DNA from: Leptobacterium flavescens
Lineage (GTDB): Bacteria > Bacteroidota > Bacteroidia > Flavobacteriales > Flavobacteriaceae
DNA: 64,000 nt
Direction: 5' to 3'
NCBI RefSeq assembly: GCF_010671605.1
Contig: NZ_JAABOO010000002.1
Location: 186,001-250,000 of the forward strand
Shown: in pieces, positions 34,747 to 42,728 of the stretch
Layout: the number at the start of each line of letters is the position of its first letter
Numbering within the stretch: the stretch's first letter is position 1
The notes under the pieces: generated by a model
What the model saw: the letters and a program-made list of their open reading frames with translations, nothing else
What the model was told of the DNA's origin: nothing
The model's database searches: none
Position numbers and translations under genes: made by a program

Positions 34747-35175
34747 ATGAAAACAACCTTTACCGTAGTATCCGCACTTCTTATAACCCTGGCAGTAAAT
34801 GCACAGATCAAGGACACTGTTTATATAGACCTGGAGAAATACGATTATAAGCAATCATTTCAGGAATCGTATGAAAAGAATCCGGCAGAATATGTATATA
34901 ATATTCAAAATGAAACCTTTTCATTTCCAGTATCCGATCGGGATCGTGTCAGGCTTCTCAGGAAGGAAGAGCTTTCGTTGCTACATTTCGTTTCTATTGA
35001 AGACCTCCTCAAAATGCATTACGAAGAATCAGTCCGTTTTTTAGGGGAAGGAGAAAAAAAAGGAAGTATTAAAGTACTTTTTAAATATGATTTTCCGGAG
35101 CAGGTTTACCTGGTAAAAAAGGAAAGAGGCGGGTTAAAAGCCTATCCTGTTAGTTGGATCGAAAAAACAGAATAG
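34747..35175 (+). CDS. Small exported hypothetical protein, possibly truncated by frameshift
   Basis: A 142-residue protein with signal peptide (LAVNAQIK). The mature part is acidic and strand-rich: DTVYIDLEKYDYKQSF, YVYNIQNETFSFPV, and IKVLFKYDFPEQVYLVKKE. I know no family. The reading frame closes with SWIEKTE and TAG. The run GAAAAAAC at 35161-35168 lies four codons before that stop. In the other frame the coding-like sequence continues for another 40 residues (see the next entry), so the gene may be frameshifted or subject to -1 slippage at the A-run. Confidence 0.6.
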   Translation: MKTTFTVVSALLITLAVNAQIKDTVYIDLEKYDYKQSFQESYEKNPAEYVYNIQNETFSFPVSDRDRVRLLRKEELSLLHFVSIEDLLKMHYEESVRFLGEGEKKGSIKVLFKYDFPEQVYLVKKERGGLKAYPVSWIEKTE

Positions 35176-35288
35176 AACTATCTGTTTATGAAGAACAGGA
35201 AGACAAGAAAATATATGCTAATCTTCCGGCTTCGGATATCCTTAAATCCCTGAAAGAAAGTAGATTGAAGAAAAATTCAGCTCGTTAA
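35163..35288 (+). pseudogene. Out-of-frame C-terminal continuation of the 34747 gene
   Basis: After the A-run, the -1 frame reads KNRIELSVYEEQEDKKIYAN and then LPASDILKSLKESRLKKNSAR before TAA at 35286-35288. The composition and the smooth join (SWIEK-NRIELSVYEE) suggest it was the C-terminus of the upstream protein. One extra A in the A6 run, or a -1 slip on AAA, would fuse the two. It has no start codon of its own, so I read it as a frameshift remnant rather than an independent gene. Confidence 0.45.
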
Positions 35289-35437
35289 AGCGATAAGCTG
35301 CTATTATTATGCTTTAATGGAAGCTTAAACTACGCGTTTAAAACCATGAGTTATACTGTAACAATTATGTTTTTTCATTGTCTTAATACATGAAGATCTT
35401 TACCGATAAAGAATAACCGAATTAAGGCCAATAAATA

Positions 35438-36412
35438 ATGAAAAAAATCACGATCGTAACTTTTGTCATCATCTTGCTGATATTGAGTTGCAAAAGCCCG
35501 AATAAAAAAGATGAACGCGTAATAACCGGAACTACAACTATCGTAAGATCCGGTGTGGAAAATCAGAAGATAAGCCGGGAATGGCTGGAAGCATTGCGAA
35601 CAAGGGAAAGTAAGACATACCGCGATTCCATTGCTGAGTTAAAAAGACCTCTGTCTGAAGGAGAACTGGAATGGCAGCAATTGATAGAATCCATAACCGG
35701 TGAATGGGATGCAATGCGGGATTCTATAAATGTCCCTTTCGGCAAGTTAGGGATATCAGATACTATCTATGTTTTGCTGGGTTACAGAGGACGTGATGAC
35801 GCTTTTACGTATAAAGACCGGACCATGTGTTTAGATCTAACAGCTCTAAACGACAATTACGGATCTGCCGGGGATAGTACCAATAAAGATCGGATCATGC
35901 GTATTATGAGCCATGAATACACACATTTGCTCTCCAAAAAATGGATGGATGATAATGATTTTGAGATACCTGCCAATCATTATGCTTCGGATACGGCTTT
36001 TAGAAAGCATATCTTATGGGAGATCTGGTATGAAGGTTTTGGTGTTTATCGCTCCATGTCGCCTAAATGGTTCCCAAAGGGAGATTCCTTATCTCCGATT
36101 GCCAAAAAAACACTCGAAAAGCTGTCACCCGTTTTTACCGATAAGATCATCACAATGGATACTACAAAAGCGTTGACTTTAGAGCAGAAGAAATGGATAC
36201 AGGAAAAAGTTTCCCGTGCCCCCTTTAGAGAGAAATATGCGGCCCTGCCGGTTGGGATCTGGCTGGCGCTCGAATCAAAAGGTAATGATAAGAACCTTAG
36301 CGTTTGGGTAAATAAAGGCCCGGAAGGGATACTTGGCCTGGCCAAAAAACATTTAAAAGGAGAAAATAAAAAGAAGTTTGATGCCGTATTTCACGATCGG
36401 TTTAAAGATTAA
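35438..36412 (+). CDS. Zincin-like metalloprotease lipoprotein
   Basis: A 324-residue lipoprotein (lipobox LILSC). A zinc motif HEYTH (about residues 160-164, in IMRIMSHEYTHLLSKKW) is followed 45 residues later by WEIWYEGFGVYRSMSP, whose Glu fits the third ligand of the gluzincin type. The N-terminal segment IRSGVENQKISREWLEALR is helical. It should be a membrane-anchored peptidase facing the periplasm. I do not recognise the exact family. It is monocistronic, 150 bp downstream of the frameshifted small gene and in the same direction. Confidence 0.7.
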   Translation: MKKITIVTFVIILLILSCKSPNKKDERVITGTTTIVRSGVENQKISREWLEALRTRESKTYRDSIAELKRPLSEGELEWQQLIESITGEWDAMRDSINVPFGKLGISDTIYVLLGYRGRDDAFTYKDRTMCLDLTALNDNYGSAGDSTNKDRIMRIMSHEYTHLLSKKWMDDNDFEIPANHYASDTAFRKHILWEIWYEGFGVYRSMSPKWFPKGDSLSPIAKKTLEKLSPVFTDKIITMDTTKALTLEQKKWIQEKVSRAPFREKYAALPVGIWLALESKGNDKNLSVWVNKGPEGILGLAKKHLKGENKKKFDAVFHDRFKD

Positions 36413-36533
36413 AGCACTCCTTCCTGCCGGGAATAGGAGAGGGAAACCGAGTCCTGATATTTGCTAATACCACAAAAGCAATATATAAACTGTTCATAAA
36501 AACAGATTGATTTTAGTGATTATTAAAGCAACT

Positions 36534-36551
36534 GTTGTATATTGCAACTAA
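36534..36551. promoter_or_regulatory. MarR operator O1 (overlaps the MarR start)
   Basis: GTTG-N7-CAAC with trailing TAA: GTTGTATATTGCAACTAA. The same site occurs at 37041 and 37101 in front of the amidohydrolase gene. It overlaps the putative TTG start, which fits autorepression. Confidence 0.75.
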
Positions 36552-36999
36552 ATTAGATTTAGCTATTAAAGAAAACAAAGCATATGATTCTTTCCCGAGG
36601 TTAATAAGTGTTGCAGAACGCTTATTAATAGGGGAGTTGCGAAAGGATCTATCCGCTAATAAAGTTGATATTACCATTGAACAGTGGCGGATATTGTTTT
36701 ATCTGTGGAGTGAAGATGGGATCAATCAACAGGAGTTGACATTACGTGCAAAGAAGGAGAAGAGTACTATTGCCAGACAGATCGATGCTTTGGAAAAGAA
36801 AAAGCTGATAGAGAGAAGGAGTTATGGGGAAGACAAGCGCAATAAACTCATCTTCCTGACCAAAAAGGGAAAAAATACTGAAGTTAAAGCAATGGCTTCA
36901 GCCGAAAAGATTATTGCAAAGGCGGGCGATAATATAGAAAAAGAAGAATTGGAGATCTTTACTAAAGTCATTAAGCAAATAATTAAAAACCTTGATTAA
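36535..36999 (+). CDS. MarR-family repressor (non-ATG start)
   Basis: A MarR winged-helix protein of about 150 residues: NQQELTLRAKKEKSTIARQIDALEKKKLIERR, then wing GEDKRNKLIFLTKKG. No ATG occurs before the conserved part. The frame begins at TTG 36535, which lies inside the operator GTTGTATATTGCAAC, so the real start may be there or at a nearby non-ATG codon such as ATT 36541. Three copies of this operator, one here and two in the next promoter, indicate autorepression and control of the amidohydrolase/metallophosphatase operon. The inducer is unknown. Confidence 0.85.
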   Translation: MYIATKLDLAIKENKAYDSFPRLISVAERLLIGELRKDLSANKVDITIEQWRILFYLWSEDGINQQELTLRAKKEKSTIARQIDALEKKKLIERRSYGEDKRNKLIFLTKKGKNTEVKAMASAEKIIAKAGDNIEKEELEIFTKVIKQIIKNLD

Positions 37000-37040
37000 A
37001 TAAGGCATCTGAAAAAAATGTCTTTTTTTTGTAACAAATG

Positions 37041-37058
37041 GTTGTATATAGCAACTAA
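37041..37058. promoter_or_regulatory. MarR operator O2
   Basis: GTTGTATATAGCAACTAA, same spacing as O1 (GTTG-N7-CAAC). It lies 105 bp before the amidohydrolase ATG, 60 bp from O3. Confidence 0.78.
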
Positions 37059-37100
37059 CAAATATTCAAAACCGATTTACAGTATTTTTTTGTCAAAATA

Positions 37101-37118
37101 GTTGTAAACAACAACTAA
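37101..37118. promoter_or_regulatory. MarR operator O3
   Basis: GTTGTAAACAACAACTAA with the near-perfect dyad AGTTGT-N5-ACAACT. It lies 45 bp before the amidohydrolase ATG and about 60 bp downstream of O2, i.e. roughly six helical turns. Confidence 0.78.
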
Positions 37119-37162
37119 TAAAATTACAAAACATTAAAAGAAGAGTATTAAAAACCATAGCA

Positions 37163-38695
37163 ATGAGAAAAACAATTTTAGCATTTTTGATTACCGTATT
37201 AGTCACTGTATCGGTTTCGGCACAGTTACCGGAACAAATAAAGGAAGGACTAAAGAACTTAACTGTAAAAGTGGATAAGTTAACAGATGCTTCTACAATA
37301 CAAAAAGAGATCCTGTCTTTTATCAGCGCAGCTCCGAATGAAGATCTAAAGAAGAAAGCCCTTGTATTTATTCAGGAGAACAGCAAATCTGCTCATACAA
37401 AAGAAGTCCTGGCCAGGCTTTTAAAGGGAAGTGATTCGGTAGTCACCAATAAAAACTATATAGTTCTGAAAAATGCAAACATTATCGATGCGATTTCCGA
37501 TACAAGTAAAAAAGGAAGCGTTTTTATCGAAGGCGATAAAATAACCGCTATTGATTATACGAATAGCATGCAAATCCCTGAGGTAGCAGCTATTTACGAC
37601 TTGGAAGGGAAGTATATAATCCCCGGTTTAATTGATGCCCACGTCCATATTACACATGGCACCTTAAAAGATGCTCAGGAACATTTACAAACAGCATTAA
37701 AAAAAGGTGTAACCGGAGTAAGAGATATGGGAGGTGACGGAAGAATGTTAACCCTCCTTAAAAAGAATACAATGATAGGAGAAGATGTGGGGCCGGATGT
37801 ATTCTTTTCAACGATCATCGCAGGACCGGAATTCTTTGAAAACGACCCAAGACCAAAAGAAGTTGCCAAAGGTGCAACAGCGGGAAAAGTGCCCTGGCAG
37901 ACTGCGATTACCCATGATTCGGATTTACGACAGGTTGTGGCAGAAGCAAAAGGTTTGGGAGCAACAGCTATAAAAGTGTACCTGAATGTTGATAAAGACC
38001 TCTTTAGAAAGGTAGCTGCAGAAGCAAAACGTCAGAGATTAAAAGTTTGGTCTCATGCTGTCGTACCACCTACAAAAGCGATAGATATTACCAACGGAGG
38101 TTCGGAAGTAATGTCGCATGCAGCTTCTATGGTGCAATACGAATTTATAAAAGGGGATCTAAAAAGCAGACACGCATTTAAATCGCAGGAAGAGTTAAAA
38201 GCTTACAGACAGAAGAGTCAAAACCTGAACTGGGATAAAAACTCGGCTGAAGTAAAACGTCTTTTTAATGCTATGAAAGCCAATAACAGTATTTTAGATG
38301 CTACGATGTTTGTTTATACCCTGGGCCTGGAGCCATCTGAAAACGGAAAAAAAGTAGATTCCACTCGCTATAAAATAGGGGTAAAAGCAGTTAAGATAGC
38401 ATATGATATGGGGGTAAAGATTGGTGCAGGATCAGACCATATGATCTCTAAGGATAATATCATAAATATTCACAGAGAAATAGAATTATTAACCCTGGCA
38501 GGTCTATCAAACATAGATGCTATAAAAGCAGCTACAATCATTAATGCCGAAGGCCTGGGCGAAGAAAAGAACATTGGTACAATAGAAAAAGGGAAATTAG
38601 CAAACCTGGTAGTATTAAATACAAATCCTTTGGAAAACATAGAAAGCACCAAAGACATAAAATTCGTGATCAAACGAGGGAAAATTGTTGAATAG
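37163..38695 (+). CDS. Exported amidohydrolase-family enzyme
   Basis: A 510-residue exported protein (signal peptide VSVSAQ). A helical N-terminal extension (about 22-95) precedes an amidohydrolase TIM-barrel. All expected metal ligands are visible: His160 and His162 in DAHVHITHG, Lys271 (probably carboxylated, AIKVYLN), His298 (VWSHAV), His319 (MSHAAS) and Asp425 (GAGSDHM). Imidazolone-propionase/prolidase-like enzymes share this layout. The substrate cannot be read from sequence. The promoter region holds two operator copies (O2 and O3) for the MarR upstream, and the metallophosphatase gene follows after 39 bp. Confidence 0.88.
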   Translation: MRKTILAFLITVLVTVSVSAQLPEQIKEGLKNLTVKVDKLTDASTIQKEILSFISAAPNEDLKKKALVFIQENSKSAHTKEVLARLLKGSDSVVTNKNYIVLKNANIIDAISDTSKKGSVFIEGDKITAIDYTNSMQIPEVAAIYDLEGKYIIPGLIDAHVHITHGTLKDAQEHLQTALKKGVTGVRDMGGDGRMLTLLKKNTMIGEDVGPDVFFSTIIAGPEFFENDPRPKEVAKGATAGKVPWQTAITHDSDLRQVVAEAKGLGATAIKVYLNVDKDLFRKVAAEAKRQRLKVWSHAVVPPTKAIDITNGGSEVMSHAASMVQYEFIKGDLKSRHAFKSQEELKAYRQKSQNLNWDKNSAEVKRLFNAMKANNSILDATMFVYTLGLEPSENGKKVDSTRYKIGVKAVKIAYDMGVKIGAGSDHMISKDNIINIHREIELLTLAGLSNIDAIKAATIINAEGLGEEKNIGTIEKGKLANLVVLNTNPLENIESTKDIKFVIKRGKIVE

Positions 38696-38734
38696 CAGGT
38701 TTTTTATAATAGTCTGACAAACAAAAACATCAAA

Positions 38735-39808
38735 ATGAGAACAAAGATTTTATTTTTTTCCTTTCTGGTAATAACCCTTTTTAATTTAAACGGGCAGGAA
38801 TCATCGAATAGTAATCCGGCAGGGACGGATAACAAAGATATTTCCAAACTAAATGAAGGGCCGTATATTTTTATTGAAAAGGACAAACTGATTGAGAAGG
38901 GGATCGTAAACGGAAAGGTTTACAGCAAGGAATTACCCTTAGACTCTTATAAAACCGATTTTACTCCTGAAAAGAGCGAATATAAGGGAGTAGAAAAAGT
39001 TGCTGTACTAAGTGATATCCACGGGCAATACGACCTGACCATCGAATTATTTAAGAATAATGGCATCATCGACGCTGAATTAAACTGGAACTTCGGAAAC
39101 GGGCACCTGGTAATTGTAGGCGATATCTTTGACAGAGGCCCGAAGGTAAATGAAATGCTATGGTTCCTTTATAAACTTGAAAAACAGGCAGAAAAGGAGA
39201 ATGGTAAAGTTCATTTTTTACTGGGAAATCATGAATACATGGTCTTACTGGGTGATCTGAGATATCTTCATAAGAAATATGAAACCCTCTCAAAGCTCTT
39301 GAACATTAGTTATGACGAATTATACGGGCCTGAAACGGTTTTGGGGCGATGGATACGTTCCAGGGCAACGGTTATCAAAATAGGGAACGACACTTTTGTA
39401 CACGGCGGTATTTCTTCTCAGTTTCTATCTCACGGCTATGATATTTCTGAGATCAATATGGTAATGAGAAATTCGATAGATAGGGAAACAAACCAATTAC
39501 GAGCTTCGGATCTCTTTAAAATTTACTTCGGCAGAAGCGGCCCGATATGGTATAGGGGTTATTTTACGGATAACTTAGAAGACACAGAGATCTCCGGGAT
39601 CTTAAACCGGATAAATTCAAAACATATTATAGTAGGGCATTGCTCTAATAAAGAAGTAGTTCAATTATACGATCACAAAATATATGGTGTGGATTCCAGT
39701 CTTAAGGGAGGAGAGTATGGGGAACTTCTGTTTATTATAAACCAAAAGGAATACTATCGCGCCACCTTAGATGGGAAAAAGATTCAATTTAAAAACAGTA
39801 AAAATTAA
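38735..39808 (+). CDS. Exported PPP-type metallophosphatase with intact DxHG motif
   Basis: A 357-residue protein with a short leader (LNGQE). PPP motifs: D94-I-H-G, GDIFDRG, GNHEY, HGG and GHC. It is a paralogue of the 1215 product, sharing IDAELNWxFGNGHLV and IWYRGYF, but it keeps the canonical His96. The expected role is dephosphorylation of proteins or small molecules in the periplasm or on the surface. It follows the amidohydrolase in the same direction, so both are probably under MarR control. A terminator at 39851 ends the operon. Comparison with the 1215 protein is the key observation. Confidence 0.88.
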   Translation: MRTKILFFSFLVITLFNLNGQESSNSNPAGTDNKDISKLNEGPYIFIEKDKLIEKGIVNGKVYSKELPLDSYKTDFTPEKSEYKGVEKVAVLSDIHGQYDLTIELFKNNGIIDAELNWNFGNGHLVIVGDIFDRGPKVNEMLWFLYKLEKQAEKENGKVHFLLGNHEYMVLLGDLRYLHKKYETLSKLLNISYDELYGPETVLGRWIRSRATVIKIGNDTFVHGGISSQFLSHGYDISEINMVMRNSIDRETNQLRASDLFKIYFGRSGPIWYRGYFTDNLEDTEISGILNRINSKHIIVGHCSNKEVVQLYDHKIYGVDSSLKGGEYGELLFIINQKEYYRATLDGKKIQFKNSKN

Positions 39809-39850
39809 TAATGGATAAAGAATGAAGTAGGAGAGTGGGGTTGTAGGGTT

Positions 39851-39878
39851 AAGCCTGCCTTTCGGCAGGCTTATTTAT
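39851..39878. terminator. Terminator of the amidohydrolase/metallophosphatase operon
   Basis: Stem AAGCCTGCC (39851-39859) and GGCAGGCTT (39864-39872) followed by ATTT. It also lies 20 bp beyond the end of the convergent minus-strand gene. Confidence 0.82.
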
Positions 39879-39896
39879 GGAGCAGACCTGAATTCT

Positions 39897-40775
39897 TTAC
39901 TGAACCATATTGCGTTTTACAAATGCAATTACATCCCGCTCGTACTGTTTAAGTGCTTCGGGATCTGCTCCCTGATAAGCGGTAAATGAAATGCTATTGC
40001 CTCTCTTTACTGTAACTTTTTCTAAAGGGCCTTCAAATAACAGATGACCGGCATTTTCATAGAAAATAAATTTAACCGGATGCCCTTTTTCCTGTTGTGC
40101 GGTTACCCAATGTTCTATGGAGATAGGAGAAGACGGATAGGTCCTCTTCCATACATAATCTGTATCGGAAGTTCCCGCCCAGGTATCCAGTTTACCAAAG
40201 GGAATGATAGTAGGAATACTAAGATCGCCAAGCTTATAGCCGGTAGCAGCCGGAGCTTCGGAGATAATACCCCTGATATTTTTATATTTTAATTCGCTTC
40301 CCGCATAAAGAATGATCCGTCCGCCGTTAGAGCCCCCGTAAAGGAAAATATTCCGGCTATCCCAAAGATCACTCTTTGCTGCATATTCAACTGCTCCTTT
40401 AAAAACACCCCAAATGAGATTTTGCTTCCCTGAGTTGGTAACCCTTCTGGTAACGAATTTCCAATCCATGTTATTCATTTCGTAGGCATCAAAGGAGATG
40501 GTAGCAAAACCATTTCGCCTGAACATCTCTATCCGGGCACGGTCGTCTTCGCGATAACCGGCACCTCCATGAGCATATACTATAACAGGGACTTTTTGCC
40601 CGTTGGGAGGAGTCCAGATCTCAACGGATTCGTGATGGGGATCGAAAATTGCAAAAGGTCCGACGGTGGTGTACCGCCCTCTGGAACCGACCTCCTTAAG
40701 TTCTGCTGTTTGGGATATTACTTCAGATCCGGATGTTTGAAGGATCATAAGAAGAATAAAAAGTAACTTTTTCAT
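39897..40775 (-). CDS. Exported alpha/beta hydrolase (dienelactone-hydrolase-like)
   Basis: The ATG at 40775 gives a 292-residue protein with a good signal peptide (LQTSGSEVISQ). An upstream ATG adds a poor leader. The oxyanion segment VIVYAHGGAGYREDD, nucleophile elbow YGGSNGGR, acid region FGKLDTWAG and catalytic His in ENAGHLLFEG give a complete Ser-Asp-His triad, so it is a secreted esterase or lactonase of the alpha/beta-hydrolase fold. The substrate is unknown. It is convergent with the phosphatase operon and immediately precedes, on the same strand, the region of the OMP gene. Confidence 0.87.
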   Translation of the reverse strand: MKKLLFILLMILQTSGSEVISQTAELKEVGSRGRYTTVGPFAIFDPHHESVEIWTPPNGQKVPVIVYAHGGAGYREDDRARIEMFRRNGFATISFDAYEMNNMDWKFVTRRVTNSGKQNLIWGVFKGAVEYAAKSDLWDSRNIFLYGGSNGGRIILYAGSELKYKNIRGIISEAPAATGYKLGDLSIPTIIPFGKLDTWAGTSDTDYVWKRTYPSSPISIEHWVTAQQEKGHPVKFIFYENAGHLLFEGPLEKVTVKRGNSISFTAYQGADPEALKQYERDVIAFVKRNMVQ

Positions 40776-40852
40776 TTTGTTTGATTTTTTCGGTAGTACC
40801 CTAAAGACGGATCCTGCAAAAAAGTGTGGCAAAACGATTGAAGTACTTTCAA

Positions 40853-41428
40853 TTAAAAACGACAGCCAACGCCAAACATAAAACTGTTGATACTAAAGCT
40901 TAGATCTTCTTCAAAGAAGGGATCCGGTTCATCTTTTGCCCTGTTGCCAAGTTCAACGGCATATCGTGTGTTCAGGAATATTTTGTCCGATAGATCGTAG
41001 TTAAGTCCGAAACCTATGTCCAGACCGAACTCATGTATCTCATCGAAGGGATCGTCCAGGAGAATTGTTATTTGAGGCCCTACCAGGACCCCGAGCTTTT
41101 TGTCGACTTGAAGTTGAAGGTATAACGGGATGTGTAGAAAATCTGTTTCAATATAATTGGCATATAATAACTGAGGAGCCAGCCCCCATTTTGCGCCGAA
41201 CTCAAAATTCATTGCAGCTCCGATAAAGAACCCGGGCTGGCTGTCACCTTCTATATCACTGGATTTTGAGTTTATATCTATCAGGCTATAACCCAGGGTA
41301 AGGCCGAATTGTGGTTCTTTATCCTGGGCATTTAAGGTTCCGATCAACATGATTCCGGATAACAAGCATATTTTTGAGTTGATAATGGTTCTGCCGGCAA
41401 ATGACAGCATTGATTTGTTTGATCTCAT
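40853..41428 (-). CDS. Small outer-membrane beta-barrel protein, paralogue of 17819
   Basis: A 191-residue exported protein with a longer leader (ICLLSGIMLIGTLNAQ) and barrel strands ending in MFGVGCRF. It shares with the 17819 product the PLYLQL/IPLLFK strand, VGPQITILLDD and FLNTRYAVEL-type motifs, so they are paralogues of the OMP_b-brl_2 type. No specific role is known. It is upstream of the alpha/beta hydrolase gene on the same strand with a 77-bp gap and may be co-transcribed. The start could be a later Met at residue 7 or 27. Confidence 0.8.
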   Translation of the reverse strand: MRSNKSMLSFAGRTIINSKICLLSGIMLIGTLNAQDKEPQFGLTLGYSLIDINSKSSDIEGDSQPGFFIGAAMNFEFGAKWGLAPQLLYANYIETDFLHIPLYLQLQVDKKLGVLVGPQITILLDDPFDEIHEFGLDIGFGLNYDLSDKIFLNTRYAVELGNRAKDEPDPFFEEDLSFSINSFMFGVGCRF

Positions 41429-41496
41429 TTTATTGTTTTTTAAAGTTATTTTCCGATATAAAACCCATGCAAAAACAAGCTCATTTTCTTCAAGTT

Positions 41497-41600
41497 AAAT
41501 AGCTTTTTTTGATTAAAAAAATAAGGCGTTATAGGCCGGAATGACCAGTGTTTTTAGCAGTTTTCATGGTATTTTGCCCTTTGGAAAATTCAATAAAAGA
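41497..41600. repeat. Repeat family D, copy near 41.5 kb
   Basis: TTAAATAGCTTTTTTTGATTA, then GTTATAGGCCGGAA, CAGTGTTTTTAGCAGTTTTC and TTTGGAAAATTCAA. This matches the copy at 62663-62770 over about 100 bp, and the 16068 copy less well. It lies upstream of the OMP gene, between two minus-strand genes. Confidence 0.65.
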
Positions 41601-41653
41601 AGGGTAGAGGGAGTTGTTTTATAAAAGCAGGAAAGGAAGGAAAGGATACTATA

Positions 41654-41684
41654 AAAGCTCTGGAATTTCCGGAGCTTTTTTTAT
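41654..41684. terminator. Terminator for the TraB-like gene
   Basis: Stem AAAGCTC-T-GGAA and TTCC-G-GAGCTTT (41654-41678) with T-rich tracts on both sides. It lies 27 bp beyond the stop of the TraB-like gene. Confidence 0.8.
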
Positions 41685-41711
41685 GGGTTAAAAAGGAGAG
41701 GGGATAAATAT

Positions 41712-42575
41712 TTATTTTACAGCTTTAACCGTATACCCTTCCTTTCGCAATAGATTGATCACTCCATTTTTCCCGGGTAAATGTCCGGCACCTACTCCAA
41801 AAAAACTGGGCTGCTCCATAGCGTAGTTTTTAATTTTAGGGATCCATTTTTTGTTTCGGTCATCAACCAAAATATGTAAATATTTATCAGATACTTCGCT
41901 TGGATAATCTTTTAGTAGATCGTGTAACTCGCTTATATTTTCGTTATTATAGAGATCAAGCATTTCATTGAACATTTTCTTATCTCTTTTGAGTGTATCA
42001 GATACTGAATTTAACAGATCGGTAACCTGTGCCTCATAGGGAATGTCATCAAAGATCTTAAATTGTTCTTCCAAAGTTTCCAGGCCTAAAACTTCTTCAT
42101 TTTGTTCATATGCCAGTTTTATTAATTCAGACTCTAGGGATACTATAGGACAATCAAATAATTTGGTATAGGTAAGAACTATAATAAAATATGGTTTGAT
42201 TGTATTCATTTCTTCTATGGGTAATGTCAATTCATTTTTTACAAAAGTTTCCAAAGCTTTGTATTCTTTGTCAGTTGTTAGATCCTGAATGGTAGTACCG
42301 TTTTTCATTTTAACTTGATTCCGCATATCGTCACTCGGTTCAAGATCGTCTATATCCAGCTCTAGTATTACAACAGAAGTTTTGTCCAGGGCCTTTATTA
42401 CTTTATCGTCCAGGGACGCATCGCAAATGGCATGTATGGTTCCAAATAAATAGGAGGGTTCTTCTAAACCATTACCCGATATTTCCCATAGGAGTGAATT
42501 ATCCAGGGGTTGTTCTTTCTTTGAGCAGGAGAATGTTAGCAAACACAAACTGATAATACCTAAAAACTTTTTCAT
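41712..42575 (-). CDS. TraB/GumN-family lipoprotein
   Basis: A 287-residue lipoprotein (lipobox LTFSC). The TraB/GumN family opening LLWEISGNGLEEPSYLFGTIH is present, including the conserved GTIHA with its His, and a C-terminal FFGVGAGHLPGKNGVINLLRKEGY contains the second GxGH motif. TraB-type proteins are Tiki-like putative metalloproteases or conjugation-inhibition factors. No substrate is known for Bacteroidota members. The gene stands alone, with its own terminator. Confidence 0.87.
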   Translation of the reverse strand: MKKFLGIISLCLLTFSCSKKEQPLDNSLLWEISGNGLEEPSYLFGTIHAICDASLDDKVIKALDKTSVVILELDIDDLEPSDDMRNQVKMKNGTTIQDLTTDKEYKALETFVKNELTLPIEEMNTIKPYFIIVLTYTKLFDCPIVSLESELIKLAYEQNEEVLGLETLEEQFKIFDDIPYEAQVTDLLNSVSDTLKRDKKMFNEMLDLYNNENISELHDLLKDYPSEVSDKYLHILVDDRNKKWIPKIKNYAMEQPSFFGVGAGHLPGKNGVINLLRKEGYTVKAVK

Positions 42576-42728
42576 CTTGAGATCTATTTTTCAGTATTAG
42601 TGTAGGGGTTCAGAAAAAAGTTACAAATATTGTAAAACTTTATGTTGCGAATATTTAACTGGAACCGTATAAACCGGCTGTAACATTGCTTAATAAATCA
42701 CGTCCTTATTTTAAAAGCAATTGTATAT

